From Acarospora socialis (Eukaryota > Ascomycota > Lecanoromycetes > Acarosporales > Acarosporaceae): 64,000 nucleotides of DNA. The stretch is from contig JAMYGW020000006.1 of the NCBI GenBank assembly GCA_025617375.2, positions 1,927,001 through 1,991,000 on the forward strand, in the 5' to 3' direction. The translations under genes were made by a program, and so were the position numbers. Below, in pieces: positions 1-11,023 of the stretch. Within the stretch, counting starts at the first letter, position 1, and each line of letters begins with the position of its first letter. Under the pieces are notes generated by a model, which had not been told where the DNA came from, ran no database searches, and was given only the letters and a program-made list of their open reading frames with translations.

Positions 1-557
1 AACATGCATCGCTACGCTCAGACGTGGCCTCCTTTGTTCTCTGGACGCCTTGGGCGAACTCAAATTAGACTGGCCAATTTGTTCACTGGAACCTATGGCC
101 GCTACCTCCGTCCATTCGTCAGAGCTCGAACTCATAGCGGAAAATCCGAACCCGCGATCCATCAATAACAGACATAATAGTTCTTTGCGGCGCAAAGCAA
201 AGCATAAACGGAACATACAGAGGACCATAGATACTAGCAGGTGCGACTCAAGCCCTTCCTAAACCGAATCTTCTCCGCATTTGAGGTCTACATTCCAATA
301 TAGAGCGGAAATAGAGCAACGTTAATCTAACGATCTATCCCCACCACATCTGCAATGATACTCTATTCAGAGCCTTGCTAGCCAACACGTAGCTATGCAT
401 TACCCCATATCGACGTGGCTATCGCGAAGAGTCACTTTGCTCTTGCGAGAAGAATTTTGAGTTGATAATTCTGCTGTTCAATCACTAGGTCTATCGTCTA
501 TACACTTTATCATTATCTAGCGTCTAAATTCATATCCTCTAGATGCCTTAACCCCAT
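1..557. other. Left-edge intergenic sequence
   Basis: No convincing gene is visible on either strand. The stretch lies downstream of the flavin oxidoreductase, whose stop codon is at 558, so its proximal part probably holds that gene's 3' UTR and terminator. Base composition is mixed and CG dinucleotides are present, as in the rest of the gene-rich block. Confidence 0.5.
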
Positions 558-1959
558 CTAATATGCAACGCCATAAGGATTCGGCTTGATCGAGGCCAAA
601 TCAATATATCCAAAACTGTACATGCCGGTATCATGCGCCATCTTCTCCGACCAGTCACCCATATCGTGGAAAAACGCCTTCTCGTTCTCCTCTTTCGACA
701 GGTCGATCGGCTCCTGGTCCTTTCCGATCATGCGGATCTGACTGCCAGCCGCGACGCTGGTGAGACCGAAGTTGTTCTCGTCAATGCGCTGCTTGATAGC
801 GCCCTTGATCTTGCCGGCCAAGAAGTCGGCACAGAGCCGGGGCTCCTGGCAGACCGGGCGGGCCAGGCCGACGCCGTCGACCGTGTCCAGGGCCTTGACC
901 ATGGCGCCGACGGTCTTGAAGCCGCCGGTAATGTAGCTCTTCGTCTTCTTCAGAGCGGGGACGATGGCCTCCGCGAAATCGAGGAAGAACGCTTCCCGCT
1001 TCTTCGTCGACTCACGCTTGTGCTCGAACGCAAGCGACTCGTATGTCCCGCCCGAGAGCTCAACGAAGTCGAAGCGGTTCGCCTCGAGCTGCGCGCAGAG
1101 CTGCTTGCATTCCTCTGCGTTGAAGCCTTTGTCCTGGAACTCAACCGAGTTGATCTTGATGCCGAGAACGAAGTCGGATGGGACCCGCTTTCGGATCTCT
1201 TGTGCAACCTCCATGATTAGGCGGGCGCGGTTTTCCAGCGAGCCCCCGTACTTGTCCGTCCGCTTGTTCGTGGTAGGAGAGAGAAATTGTGCGAGTAGGT
1301 AGCCGTGGGCGCCGTGCAGTTCGATGCCGTCGTATCCGGCTTTGTACATGTATTCGGCGCTGTGTGCGAAGCCGTCGATGACGCGGGAGATTTCCTCGGT
1401 GGATGCTGGGTGCGGCTTTTCAAAGGTCATGCCCATAATGTTGCCCTAGTTATTCGATCAGACGCTTGAAATACTTATTGTATGTGAAGGGGCCAAAATC
1501 TACCTCGAGCTGAACGTCACTGGCGGACATAGGGTTCTTCTGAATCCTGCTCTCGACCTGTCTGCCAGGATGGCTGACTTGCCCAACGACCAAACTCCCA
1601 TGCGCTTTCGACGCAGCAGCCAGTTCTTTGAATGCCTCGAATCGCTCGCCATTGAACTCCGCCTCTCTAGGAATGATGGGGTTGCCGGCAGCCTCGAGCT
1701 GATCGTACTCGATCATGATGTTGCCCGTCAAGATAATACCCAACTGGCCCTCGCCCCATCGCTTGTAGACGTTGATGAAGTTCTTGGACGGAATCCCTCT
1801 GGCTTGGAAGTTCTTCGGGTCCCACGAGGAGATACGCTCCGTCATGGCGGCCTTGAGAAATCGGTTCGGCGCGGTTCGGCCGGAGAATTCGAAGTGGAGC
1901 GGCTTCCCCAAGGGCGAAGCGTCCACCTCATCTGATTCATATCGTTGCGCTGGTGCCAT
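558..1959 (-). CDS. Old Yellow Enzyme family NADH:flavin oxidoreductase
   Basis: FMN-dependent oxidoreductase of the OYE family, expected to reduce activated C=C bonds with NAD(P)H in the cytosol; the substrate cannot be told. The model has two exons, 1959-1504 and 1445-558, joined by a 58-nt intron (GTAGAT...CTAG), giving 447 residues. Visible family marks are HPGRQ (130-134), the substrate-binding pair H196/H199 in IELHGAHGYLLAQF, the FLSPTTNKR-DKYGGSLENR block (206-225), GGF (326-328) and the FMN-phosphate segment GVGLARP (343-349). The start is the first ATG (MAPAQRYESDE); the frame is open slightly further upstream but without an ATG. Residues G153-N-I-M restore the family alignment across the intron, which supports the splice. 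It is divergent from the small gene at 2514 and shares a 554-bp upstream region with it. No secondary-metabolite neighbours are visible, so a role in a cluster is not supported. Confidence 0.9.
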
Positions 1960-2513
1960 TATGGGACTGTGGATGTGCAAGGTATATGGAGGGGAAGGAG
2001 GGACTTCGATAAGGGCAAGATTGGAATTGAATATTGTTACTATTTACAACAAACTTGAATGGATGAAGTCTTTTTATAGTAGGAAATCTGCCGCCTGACC
2101 CTTCCCGAGGTTTCCCTTTGGGTTTTTGAAGATGATTTCCAATCGTAAGGTAGTGCGTTGACGTCAGCGGATCAAATCCAGACTTGAGAGACTTTTCAGG
2201 CACGCCATTTCTTACAAATCAAGATCAGGTAAGGTAAGGTAAGCCTGAAGATTGACCTTAGGTCAGGTAGGTAAGGTCGTAAAGTTTTAGTATGGAAAGG
2301 ACGGAATAATGGAAGGCTTGAGGAATACTCGTGGTTGCAGTCTTGGCATGGTAGGGTAGGGTGGGTACATGTACTGTAGGTAGATGGAATTCTTAATCTG
2401 TTATTTACATTTTAGTGTTCGCTTTCGACATCGTCTAATACCACAGCAACACTTCACTTCTGTTGTCAACACTCCCAAAACATCAACGAAACAACTTTTC
2501 AAGCGTTCCTATC
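1960..2513. promoter_or_regulatory. Shared divergent upstream region
   Basis: A 554-bp gap between two divergently transcribed genes, so it should hold both promoters. It contains a short direct repeat of AGGTA/GGTAA units at about 2228-2275 and a GTAGGGTAGGG run near 2350. No clear TATA box was recognised. Regulation by any named factor is not supported. Confidence 0.4.
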
Positions 2514-3048
2514 ATGAATCAAGCACCTCAACCTGACTTGGCACAGTTATCTCAGTGTGTAAATGGCGTTGCTCGCGAAGTTTCACGCCTAGAGAATGTT
2601 CCTGCATTCAACCAGGGTCAAATCATCATAGCACAACTACGAGCAATTACTCGAGCACTTGAAGGACTTGGAGCCCGATTAGATGCAAAGTAAGATTGAC
2701 TATACATTCCGAGGGCATTCTATCATCTAATCATAACTGTTTAGTGAGACCAACGGTGTTGCCCGGCTTCATAATTCCACACTCACTACTTTCAATATAC
2801 CTCTCTATCCGCTTCGTGATCGTCAGAATCAACCGGTCAATGGATTTCCAGATGATGGCACGGCGTTAATGCAGCTCTCCGGTAAGCTATATGTTTCTAT
2901 CCTTTTATGTGGTTGAATGCCCGCTTAATATATATCAGGTGTGGATCTCAACAATCTTCTTCGAGCCTATGATCAGCCAGACGGTGGTAATGTTGCTATG
3001 AGGCGGAAGCGATTCAGGCAGTTTATCGGGATTATGACGGATATATAG
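2514..3048 (+). CDS. Conserved-looking small protein of unknown function, three exons
   Basis: I do not recognise the family. Three exons, 2514-2689, 2745-2881 and 2939-3048, read as one 140-residue protein; both introns have canonical ends (GTAAGA...TTAG and GTAAGC...TCAG) and the phases fit. The start is ATG at 2514 (MNQAPQPDLAQ); the frame is open upstream but lacks an ATG. Residues 8-60 are Leu/Ala/Glu/Arg-rich and look helical, possibly a coiled coil (LSQCVNGVAREVSRLE, LRAITRALEGLGARL). The C-terminus is basic (AMRRKRFRQF). There is no signal peptide, membrane segment or metal-binding motif. Two well-formed phase-correct introns are the main argument that this is a real gene. It diverges from the flavin oxidoreductase. 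Confidence 0.65.
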
Positions 3049-3138
3049 TGTATTGGTACTGAGCAAGAATGACTAGAGGTCGTGGGTTGGGGAACCTTAT
3101 ATCTTCACAATTCAGAGACCCAAACACCACAAAATAGA

Positions 3139-3438
3139 TTAGGTACCAGACAGAGATGCTTTACTCTGCTTTCCACTCTGATCACGATCACACCCCGAAA
3201 AGCTCTCCGAACCTGCCCTTTCAGGCGGCTGCCCGTTGATGACCCGCATTAGCGCCGCCACCTTCCCCGCGTCACCATATGCTCTTCTTTCAATAACCTC
3301 AATCAACGGTCGCAAGTCCATAAGGTAATTGACTCGCTGAGATGGTATCACACTCGCTACCTGACTCCGCGCCCACTTAGCAAACTGGCTGCCGTCAAAT
3401 CGGGCCGATGATCGACGTGCAAGTCGAGGCTGTTGCAT
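3139..3438 (-). CDS. Hypothetical 99-residue protein (doubtful)
   Basis: A single uninterrupted frame from ATG at 3438 to a stop at 3139. The product is basic and Arg/Ser/Ala-rich, with a plausible folded middle (FDGSQFAKWARSQVASVIP, LRPLIEVIERRAYGDAGKV). I recognise no family. It lies between the small three-exon gene and the alpha-galactosidase promoter, on the opposite strand, and its start is only about 175 bp from the galactosidase start. It could be a real small gene, the last exon of a longer one, or a chance frame in GC-richer DNA; no intron or homologous motif decides between these. Confidence 0.3.
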   Translation of the reverse strand: MQQPRLARRSSARFDGSQFAKWARSQVASVIPSQRVNYLMDLRPLIEVIERRAYGDAGKVAALMRVINGQPPERAGSESFSGCDRDQSGKQSKASLSGT

Positions 3439-3514
3439 GAAACCACAGGACTTGGTACAGTACCTACCATCTCCTCACCCGCATGTCAAGCGATGAGGTT
3501 AAGGTGTCTTCGTA

Positions 3515-3558
3515 CCCCGCAGCTTGTGGGGAAATAAAGCGATGGAGCTCCACTATAA
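3515..3558 (+). promoter_or_regulatory. Alpha-galactosidase core promoter: two CreA-type sites and a TATA box
   Basis: Two matches to the fungal CreA/Mig1 consensus SYGGRG lie close together: GCGGGG on the minus strand at 3515-3520 and GTGGGG on the plus strand at 3526-3531. A TATAA box is at 3554-3558, 55 nt before the ATG at 3613. The layout suggests carbon catabolite repression of the alpha-galactosidase gene. The motifs are seen; the regulation is inferred from what is known of fungal glycoside hydrolase genes. Confidence 0.45.
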
Positions 3559-3612
3559 GTGAGAGTGATACCTTCGCAGCCAGCTTGCCTAGAAGCTGGA
3601 ACCACAGATAAG

Positions 3613-5211
3613 ATGATTGTTGCTACGCTCTCCGGTCTTGTCTTGACGGCAGCCTTGCTTGTCAAGCCAGCTGTTGCTGCGAGCTACAATGGGTTGGCTC
3701 TCACGCCGCAGATGGGTTGGGTAAGTCACTCCTCGTCGATCGGTAAGCTGTAGTCATCTGACTGCCAATATCAGGACAATTGGAACGCCTTTGGATGTGC
3801 TGTCAGCGAAGATCTCCTGCTTGGGACGGCGCAAAAGATCGTCGACTACGGCCTCCGAGACCTAGGCTATTACTATGTCGTCCTTGACGACTGCTGGTCT
3901 GCGGGTCGAAGCTCAAACGGAACGTTGATGGCCAACTCGACAAAGTTCCCGAATGGGATGGGTCATGTGGCGGATCAACTTCATAACATGGGGCTTGGGT
4001 TTGGGATGTACTCGAGTGCTGGTACTTATACCTGTGGCCAATATGGTAGGTCATTCGTTGCACGGACGTGTGTATACCGCCAATAGTAACCATGTACAGC
4101 TGCCTCTCTGGGCTACGAGAAACAGGACGCACAAACCTTTGCCAATTGGGGTGTTGACTATCTCAAATACGACAACTGCTACAATGAAGGACAGTCCGGC
4201 ACTCCGCTCATCACGTACAACCGGTACAAGAACATGTCAGATGCACTTAACTCGACCGGTCGTCCGATACTCTACTCAATGTGCAACTGGGGCGAAGACT
4301 ACCCCTGGAAGTGGGCGCAGACGATGGCGAACTCGTGGCGATTGTCAGGCGATATCTATGACTCTTTCGACCGCCCCGATGAGCGCTGTCCCTGTTCGGG
4401 CGATGAAGGCTACAACTGTGCTCTGCCAGGATTCCACTGCTCGATCATGAACATCCTGAACAAGATGGCCGCCATCCAGAGTAAGAGCCAGTCCGGCGCC
4501 TGGAACGACATGGACATGTTGGAGGTGGGAAACGGCGGCATGACTGACGAAGAGAACAAGCTCCACTTCTCGATGTGGGCGATGATGAGATCCCCCCTCA
4601 TCATGGGCACCGACATTCGCTCCTTGGACGCCCAGTCCCTCTCAATCTACTCCAATCCAGCGGTGATCGCCATCAACCAAGACCCTGCAGGCAACGCGGG
4701 CATCCGCAACTGGCGCTACTTCGTCAATGCAACCGACGAGTACGGACAGGGCGAGATATCCATGTGGACCAATAGCCTAGCGAACGGCGACTACGTCGTC
4801 GCGCTCGTCAACGCGGGCAACGAACCCATGACGATGAACGCCACCCTCACCGACATCTTCTTCGACCAGAGTTCCGGCGGCTCCAGCCGTCCATCCCCTC
4901 TCCTCAAGCAGACCTGGGATGTCTACGACCTGTGGGCTAACCGCATGGATAATGCGACGGCCAACGCTATCCTACATGGTAACGTTACCTCGAACATGGT
5001 CATGGATGCGAACTCGACGATGCGGTATAACGCCACGAAGACGTCGTATGCCGATGGCCTCGCGGCGAACAGTACGGCCTTGATGGGTAGTATGGTCACG
5101 TCCGTGGCGCCGATGGGTACGTTGACGGCGAACGTGCCGAGGCATGGCGTTGGCTTGTTCAGGCTGCGCTCGAGGGGCGCTCCCAGTATGAAGAGGAGGG
5201 ATGAGCTGTAG
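3613..5211 (+). CDS. aglB: Secreted alpha-galactosidase, glycoside hydrolase family 27
   Basis: Hydrolyses terminal alpha-1,6-galactose from melibiose, raffinose and galactomannan outside the cell. Exons 3613-3720, 3775-4045 and 4100-5211 give 496 residues; both introns are 54 nt (GTAAGT...TCAG, GTAGGT...ACAG). The start is the ATG that opens a classic signal peptide (MIVATLSGLVLTAALLVKPAVA, cut near residue 22). GH27 marks follow: LTPQMGWDNWNAFGC, VVLDDCWS, the nucleophile D151 in YLKYDNC, the acid/base D211 in WRLSGDI, WNDMDMLEVG, APLIMG-type RSPLIMGTD and IAINQDPAG. The C-terminal beta-domain is Ser/Asn-rich with many N-glycosylation sites. The insert PCSGDEGYNCALPGFHCSIM resembles the AglB group of Aspergillus, on which the symbol rests. 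It converges with the UBR7-like gene, leaving 268 bp for both 3' ends. Family certain, symbol less so. Confidence 0.93.
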
Positions 5212-5479
5212 GTACTGACCGTGAAAGCTCTGGAACTCATGAAGCATGTATCTATTTAAGCGATCAGAGCGCAGATTCTCTGTATTGATGCCGTGTTGTA
5301 TATCTTTGGTGTGCTGTGTCAATAAGAGCACGAATGAGATATGCCCATAAGGTAATCCTTCCTGAAAGCCCATAATGTCCATCTCCACCTCCCTGCTGGC
5401 ACCGGTAGATATGATTAAAACGAACGCTACAATCTAATGATAGCTCCGCAATCCGACTTATTATACAGCGGCCTTGGAC

Positions 5480-7271
5480 TCAATACCCTGCACCGGTTAG
5501 CACCGTAAACCTGTCAATGAGTGTCATACGACTTACCACTCTGCTCCCTCCGATTATCACCGCTCCCATCACCACCCTCATCACCAGCCGCCGCGCCACC
5601 AGCCGCCCTGATAGCCTCGGCATCGCCCCGGAGCTTCTCAAAGTACGCCTTGATATCCTCCGCGCCAACCGGCTGCCCACTCTCCGCGAATGGCTGCAGG
5701 AAGCTCTTGACCTTGTCCTTAAGATGGTTATACACCATGACGCCCTCTATTTCCATTCACCAGTACCCGTTAGCGCAACACAAAGATCTCGTTCCGCTCG
5801 ACGAGGACTGAGAAACTTACCGATAGCTCGTACGCGATCCATATTGCTGAGGGCGGCTTCACCGCGCTCCAGCAGGCTTCCGGTGCCGACACTTCCTCCT
5901 TCGGGCCCGTCGGCACCGCCGCTTTCGGATAGAGGTTGCTCATATACTTCTTCTTCTTCGAGAAGTTGGGGGTGTGCGGCGAGGGGTGGGAAGCAGGTTG
6001 GACAGTGGCAGAGGTGTTCGCGGAAGTCTTCTTTGAGGAAGAGGGAGAGTTGGCCGGTCGGTGGAGGGGGTAGGGTGGCGTATCGACAGTTTGGTGTTGC
6101 TGCAGGTGGGTGCTGGTCGTTTGTCGTCTCGTTCTTCGGCTTTTTGGCGACGAGAGATGGGTCTGGGTCGTCGGCTTCGGGCTCGGCTTTGCGCTTTCTT
6201 GAAGAGGTTTCTCCAGAACTTGCAGAAGACGGAGGACTTGCGGTTCCCTTCTCGGCTGAGCTCTCGACATATTCCACTTCGTTTGAACTTCGTTTATAGT
6301 AGACAGCCGGGAGAAACCCATCGGTGCCTGCGTAACGCTTTATCCAAGGGTTGGCCTCCACGCATTTGTAGCAGATGAATGCGTCAAAGTCATCCTCGTA
6401 CGGGAATTCTGGCGGTTGTGGAGCTTCTTCAGAATCCGCTCGACCTTCTTCGGGAGATTTGGCATCATTGTCGTTAGTCTCCCCTTCCGCTTTCCTTTTC
6501 ATGCCTTCCTTGTACCACTTCCGCGGCAGTCCCACTATGCACTCAGGATGCCACCAATCTTCTCCACATCCACCTTCTTCTACGCCACCGAGACCCAGAC
6601 ACTGGTACATGGTTCCCTTCTCTTTATGTGCGTCATACTCCTCCGAACATCCGCAGAAGCGATTCCCGAAATTCTGGTTATACCTGTTCCCCGCCGGCGG
6701 TGTTTTCGAATGCACGCCACCCTTCATCCCAGTCTCCTGATTGATACGTAGCGTACAATTTGACGTCGCCGGTAATCGCGAACTACCGCAGTCGCAGGTG
6801 AAGTTGCGTTTGTTGAATAGCTCGACCAGAGTATGCTCGCCATGGCAGGCTATGGAGCAGGAATAGCATACGCCCGCAGGGATGTATCGATCTGTTTCAG
6901 ATGGTGGTGGATGGTTGCAGGTGAGGCAGGAGAAGAGAATCTGTCGGAGGGCTCCGAGAGGTTGCGTACATGTATCGAAAGCCTGGATCGATTCGTCAGT
7001 GACAGCAGTCGTGCAATCAGTAGATATTGCAGACATAAGGGAGAGCTTCGCGTGCATCAGCTTCCAGCTGTAGTTGACTGTCAATGAATCTGCGTAACAG
7101 TCAGAAGGAGTCCCTTGTCGAAGTATAGCTTGATAGAATGCGCGGAACACGGAATGGACCTTCTTACTCAGAAACTGTTTGTGAGTCCGCCGAAGCTTGA
7201 GATACGCTTTGCCCTGGTGCAACATCACTCAACCCGTTGACATTGACAGCTGAAGGAGCTGAAGATTCCAT
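5480..7271 (-). CDS. UBR7-like protein with UBR box and PHD finger (mlo2/UBR7 family)
   Basis: UBR7-family protein; in other eukaryotes the UBR box binds N-degrons and the atypical PHD finger acts as a histone-directed ubiquitin ligase. The model has five exons: 7271-7168, 7089-7035, 6982-5821, 5746-5537 and 5487-5480, 512 residues. A UBR box covers about 58-123 (CTQPLG, CLTC, GVCYSCSIACHGEH, FTCDCG). A PHD finger covers about 163-260 (FCGC, DWWHPECIVGLPRKWY, FICYKCVEANPW). A Lys/Glu/Ser-rich, probably disordered nuclear stretch follows, with KRK and KKPK runs. The end carries the family C-terminal helix (VMVYNHLKDKVKSFL). The second intron has an unusual GTCTGC donor but restores the family sequence. 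The last intron (GTAAGT, GCTAACC branch, CAG) is near perfect yet leaves only two codons before the stop; without it the protein would end at 5514 instead. It diverges from MCM2. Confidence 0.88.
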
Positions 7272-7725
7272 GTTCTCCGGAAGACTGCTTGAAAGGTTAT
7301 TGAATATATAAGTGAACAGGCAACACAGACGGAGATAACTTGATATGATGCGGCAGTGGTTTAGACGATGAGGGTCGGGGTTACGCGTTTCGACCTTTCC
7401 TGATTGGGGGGTTAATTGATTCTCGAAATGCAAGCGCGTAACTCATCACGCGTTTCCCACTCTACCTTGACCTCCCACTTGCTTTACTTCAAAGTCTCTT
7501 CATGAATATCTCGAACGTCACATTGTGTCACAGCGTCACTCCCTATTCCAATCTCTGTGGCTCATTCGTAGACTCCAGACATTGAGTGCATTCAAATGAG
7601 GTACGTTTCTATAAAGTGGTCGCTGCGGCGCAACTTTTTGTGCGCACGAGATTATCATTGATCGCGCGCCTCCACGAACGAGCGAGGTTGATCTAAGTGA
7701 TGGCAGCTCTCCACTACGACCCAAC
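7272..7725. promoter_or_regulatory. Divergent UBR7-MCM2 promoter with two MCB boxes
   Basis: The 454-bp region between two divergent start codons contains two perfect MluI cell-cycle boxes (ACGCGT), at 7383-7388 and 7448-7453, both followed by TT, about 340 and 275 bp upstream of the MCM2 ATG. A related GCGCGT lies at 7434-7439 and an inverted CCAAT box (ATTGG) at 7403-7407. MCB boxes bind the MBF complex, which drives G1/S transcription of replication genes in yeasts, so the placement fits MCM2. The motifs are seen; binding is inferred. Confidence 0.55.
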
Positions 7726-10588
7726 ATGTCTGCCGCGAATCGTGGTCCGAGCAATGGCAATCGGCGCAAACGCTCTCGAGAGCCGGACGATGACATGCTC
7801 TCGTCCTCAGCTGCACCTCCTTCGAGTCGTAAGTTGCGTAAAATCTCTCAGAATTGAATGTAACCGCTAACATTAGCGGCACCCAGCACCTCCTTCCTCT
7901 CCACCAGTCCTCCCATTAGATGGCGACGACGATGATGGAATTGATCCTGAAAGCGATCTTATCGGCGATATTGAAGATGCAGACGAGATGGCAGAAGATG
8001 AGGACGGCATTGACCTGTTTGCGGATAACTTCGAGAGAGACTACAAACCACGCGAGAACGATGCCTATGCAGGCGCAGATATAGATGATGAAGGCGATTA
8101 CGAAGACCTGGACTTGTCAACTCGACGGCAACTCGAAGCTCGACTCAATAGGCGTGATCGAGAGCTCGCGCGAAGGCGTCAGATGCCGGCTGCTTTCCTA
8201 CAAGATGAAGACGACGACGGAAATATAGATCTCACACGGCAGCCTAGGAGAAGGAGGCATCACTATGACGAGGAACAGGACGATGACGATATGGCTGATG
8301 ACATTATGGACGAGGAGCTCTCCCTAGAGACATTGCAAGATATCAAGGCCTCGAGCTTAACTGAGTGGGTTGCTCTGCCATCTGTGTACCGGACCATTGC
8401 GCGGGAATTCAAGTCCTTCCTGACCGAGTACACTGACGAGCATGGAACTTCGGTGTACGGTACGTGCGTCAGGACGTTGGGTGAAGTCAATGCAGAGTCT
8501 CTGGAAGTCTCTTACGACCATCTCTCGGCATCAAAAGCCATCTTAGCCTACTTCCTCGCAAACGCACCTGCTGAAGTTCTCAAAATCTTCGACCAGGTCG
8601 CTATGGATGTTACCTTGCTGCACTATCCAGACTACGAACGAATACACAACGAGATCCACGTTAGAATTTCTGACCTGCCGGTTCATTACACGCTTCGGCA
8701 GCTTCGGCAGACACATCTAAACTGCCTGGTACGTGTCAGCGGCGTTGTCACTCGGCGTAGTGGTGTTTTCCCCCAGCTGAAATATGTTCGGTTTGACTGC
8801 GTCAAGTGTGGGATAACTCTCGGTCCGTTTCAACAAGAGTCAAACGTTGAGGTGCGGATATCGTACTGTCAGAACTGCCAGTCCCGCGGTCCTTTTACCC
8901 TCAATTCCGAGAAAACTATATATCGGAACTACCAAAAACTGACGCTGCAAGAATCGCCTGGAACTGTACCGGCAGGGCGTCTGCCCCGTCATCGTGAAGT
9001 CATTTTACTTTGGGACCTCATTGATTCTGCCAAGCCTGGGGAAGAGATTGAAGTGACTGGCATCTACCGAAACAACTACGACGCGCAACTGAACAACCGC
9101 AACGGCTTCCCCGTCTTTGCTACCATCCTCGAGGCGAACCATGTCGTCAAGTCTCACGATCAGCTTGCGGGGTTTCGACTGACAGAGGAAGATGAACGCG
9201 AAATCCGTGCGTTGTCGAGAGATCCACAAATTGTTGACAAGATTGTCCATTCAATCGCCCCCAGCATATACGGTCACACGGACATCAAGACGGCTGTGGC
9301 ACTGTCCCTCTTCGGTGGTGTCAGCAAGGAAGCTCAGGGCAAGCACAGCATTCGTGGCGATATCAATATCCTCCTTTTAGGTGACCCCGGAACAGCCAAA
9401 TCGCAGGTCCTCAAGTACATTGAGAAAACTGCCCACCGAGCCGTATTCGCAACTGGACAAGGTGCCAGTGCTGTTGGCCTCACCGCCAGCGTCCGGCGAG
9501 ACCCTCTGACGAGCGAGTGGACTCTGGAAGGCGGAGCACTCGTCTTGGCCGACCGTGGCACCTGCCTGATCGACGAGTTCGACAAGATGAACGACCAAGA
9601 CCGAACCTCCATCCACGAAGCCATGGAACAGCAGACCATCTCCATCTCCAAAGCGGGCATCGTCACCACCCTCCAAGCCCGCTGCGCCATCATCGCCGCC
9701 GCCAACCCGATCGGCGGCCGGTACAACAGCACCATCCCCTTCGCGCAAAACGTCGAACTGACGGAGCCGATCCTGTCGCGCTTTGACATCCTCTGCGTCG
9801 TCCGCGACACCGTCGACCCGGCCGAAGACGAACGACTCGCCAAATTTGTCGTCAATTCACACGGCCGCGCCCACCCGTCCGCCAACGCAACCGACGCTAA
9901 CCAGAACGCCATGGAGGTGGAGCACGACGCTGAGATTCGCGAACAGCAGGTCAACGGAGGCGAACCGAAGCAGGAAGGCGAGATCCCGCAGGAGCTGCTG
10001 AGGAAATATATCCTCTACGCGCGTGAGAGGTGTCGGCCAAAATTGTACCAGATCGACCAGGATAAAGTTGCCAGGTTATTTGCAGACATGCGGAGAGAGA
10101 GCTTGGCGACGGGCGCTTATCCCATTACCGTACGGACATCCCATCTCTCTTTCTCGACTTACCTACAGAACATCAGCTAATAATTACTATGCATGGCCAG
10201 GTCCGCCATCTCGAAGCCATCATGCGCATCAGCGAAGCCTTCTGCAAAATGCGCCTGTCTGAATACTGCACCTCGCAAGACATCGACCGCGCCATCGCCG
10301 TCACCGTTGACAGCTTCGTCGGCAGCCAGAAGGTCAGCTGCAAGAAGGCCCTCGCCAGGGCGTTTGCCAAGTACGTTGTCCCCTTCCTTCCCTCCTTCCT
10401 TCCTTTTCCCTCCTATCTTCCTCGTCTGTTCTTTTCAAGCTTCCATGAATGGAGTGGTGGTATGGGTGAAGGCGTTGACGGGTCTGGTTCTGCACAGGTA
10501 TACGCTCAAGAGACCGGGGCAGGGCAGGCAGAATGGCAGGAATGGATATCGAGGCACGGCGAGGTCGGGGACGACGGTGGCTGCTTAG
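7726..10588 (+). CDS. mcm2: DNA replication licensing factor MCM2
   Basis: Subunit of the MCM2-7 replicative helicase in the nucleus. Four exons, 7726-7828, 7887-10129, 10201-10370 and 10498-10588, give 868 residues, a normal length for fungal MCM2. The N-terminus is Ser/Asp/Glu-rich, as expected for the Dbf4-dependent kinase target region. A C4 zinc finger has CVKC at 339-342 and CQNC at 362-365. The AAA+ core shows Walker A GDPGTAKS (533-540), Walker B LIDEFD (595-600) and the arginine-finger motif SRFD (665-668). The C-terminal winged-helix part runs through ITVRHLEAIMRISEAF and ends in a short basic Gly-rich tail. The start ATG opens MSAANRGPSNGNRRKRSREP; the second exon uses the CCCAG acceptor at 7886, since the nearer TTAG would shift the frame. 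The third intron (127 nt) is longer than its neighbours and pyrimidine-rich. The MCB boxes upstream fit G1/S expression. Confidence 0.96.
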
Positions 10589-11023
10589 TTCGAAGTAAGA
10601 GTCGAAGCCCAGTTCTGTGTAGACGGTATGGTGGGTGTCCGGATTGTAATCATGCAAGCACTCAGGAGGTCTCAGTGACGGCGACGGCGGACGACGGTGA
10701 TGTAATGGAGTTTAGGGCTTTTGTTGATGCGTACATGAGCACTGTCAGTTACTTGATATGAGTACAAGATACTTGGCCCAGTCCCATTTACAAACGCATG
10801 ATGTGTAGTATCCATTCTTTCTGGCTCCTGTACCTCACTTGTGAATATCAGCCTGTAAATAATAATGAGTTTGCGTTAACCCTCAACTTATCTACATCAC
10901 CAAATGGTATGATCAATTGATACGGAAGATGTATCACTGTTCGTTTAATCGAAAAGGCATATGCTCGTCTTATACAGATATAGTCATTCCACAGCATAAA
11001 ACCGCCGCAGAGCCACTGCCCCC
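10589..11023. other. Convergent intergenic region between MCM2 and the hydrolase
   Basis: No gene is supported here. The 435 bp separate two convergent stop codons and should contain both 3' UTRs. An AT-rich patch at about 10,850-10,980 is the likeliest site of polyadenylation signals, but none was identified with confidence. Confidence 0.45.

Noticed and set aside
633-1220. Long plus-strand frame opposite the flavin oxidoreductase
   Set aside because: Lies entirely antisense to a well-supported gene, and codon bias of GC-rich third positions explains it.
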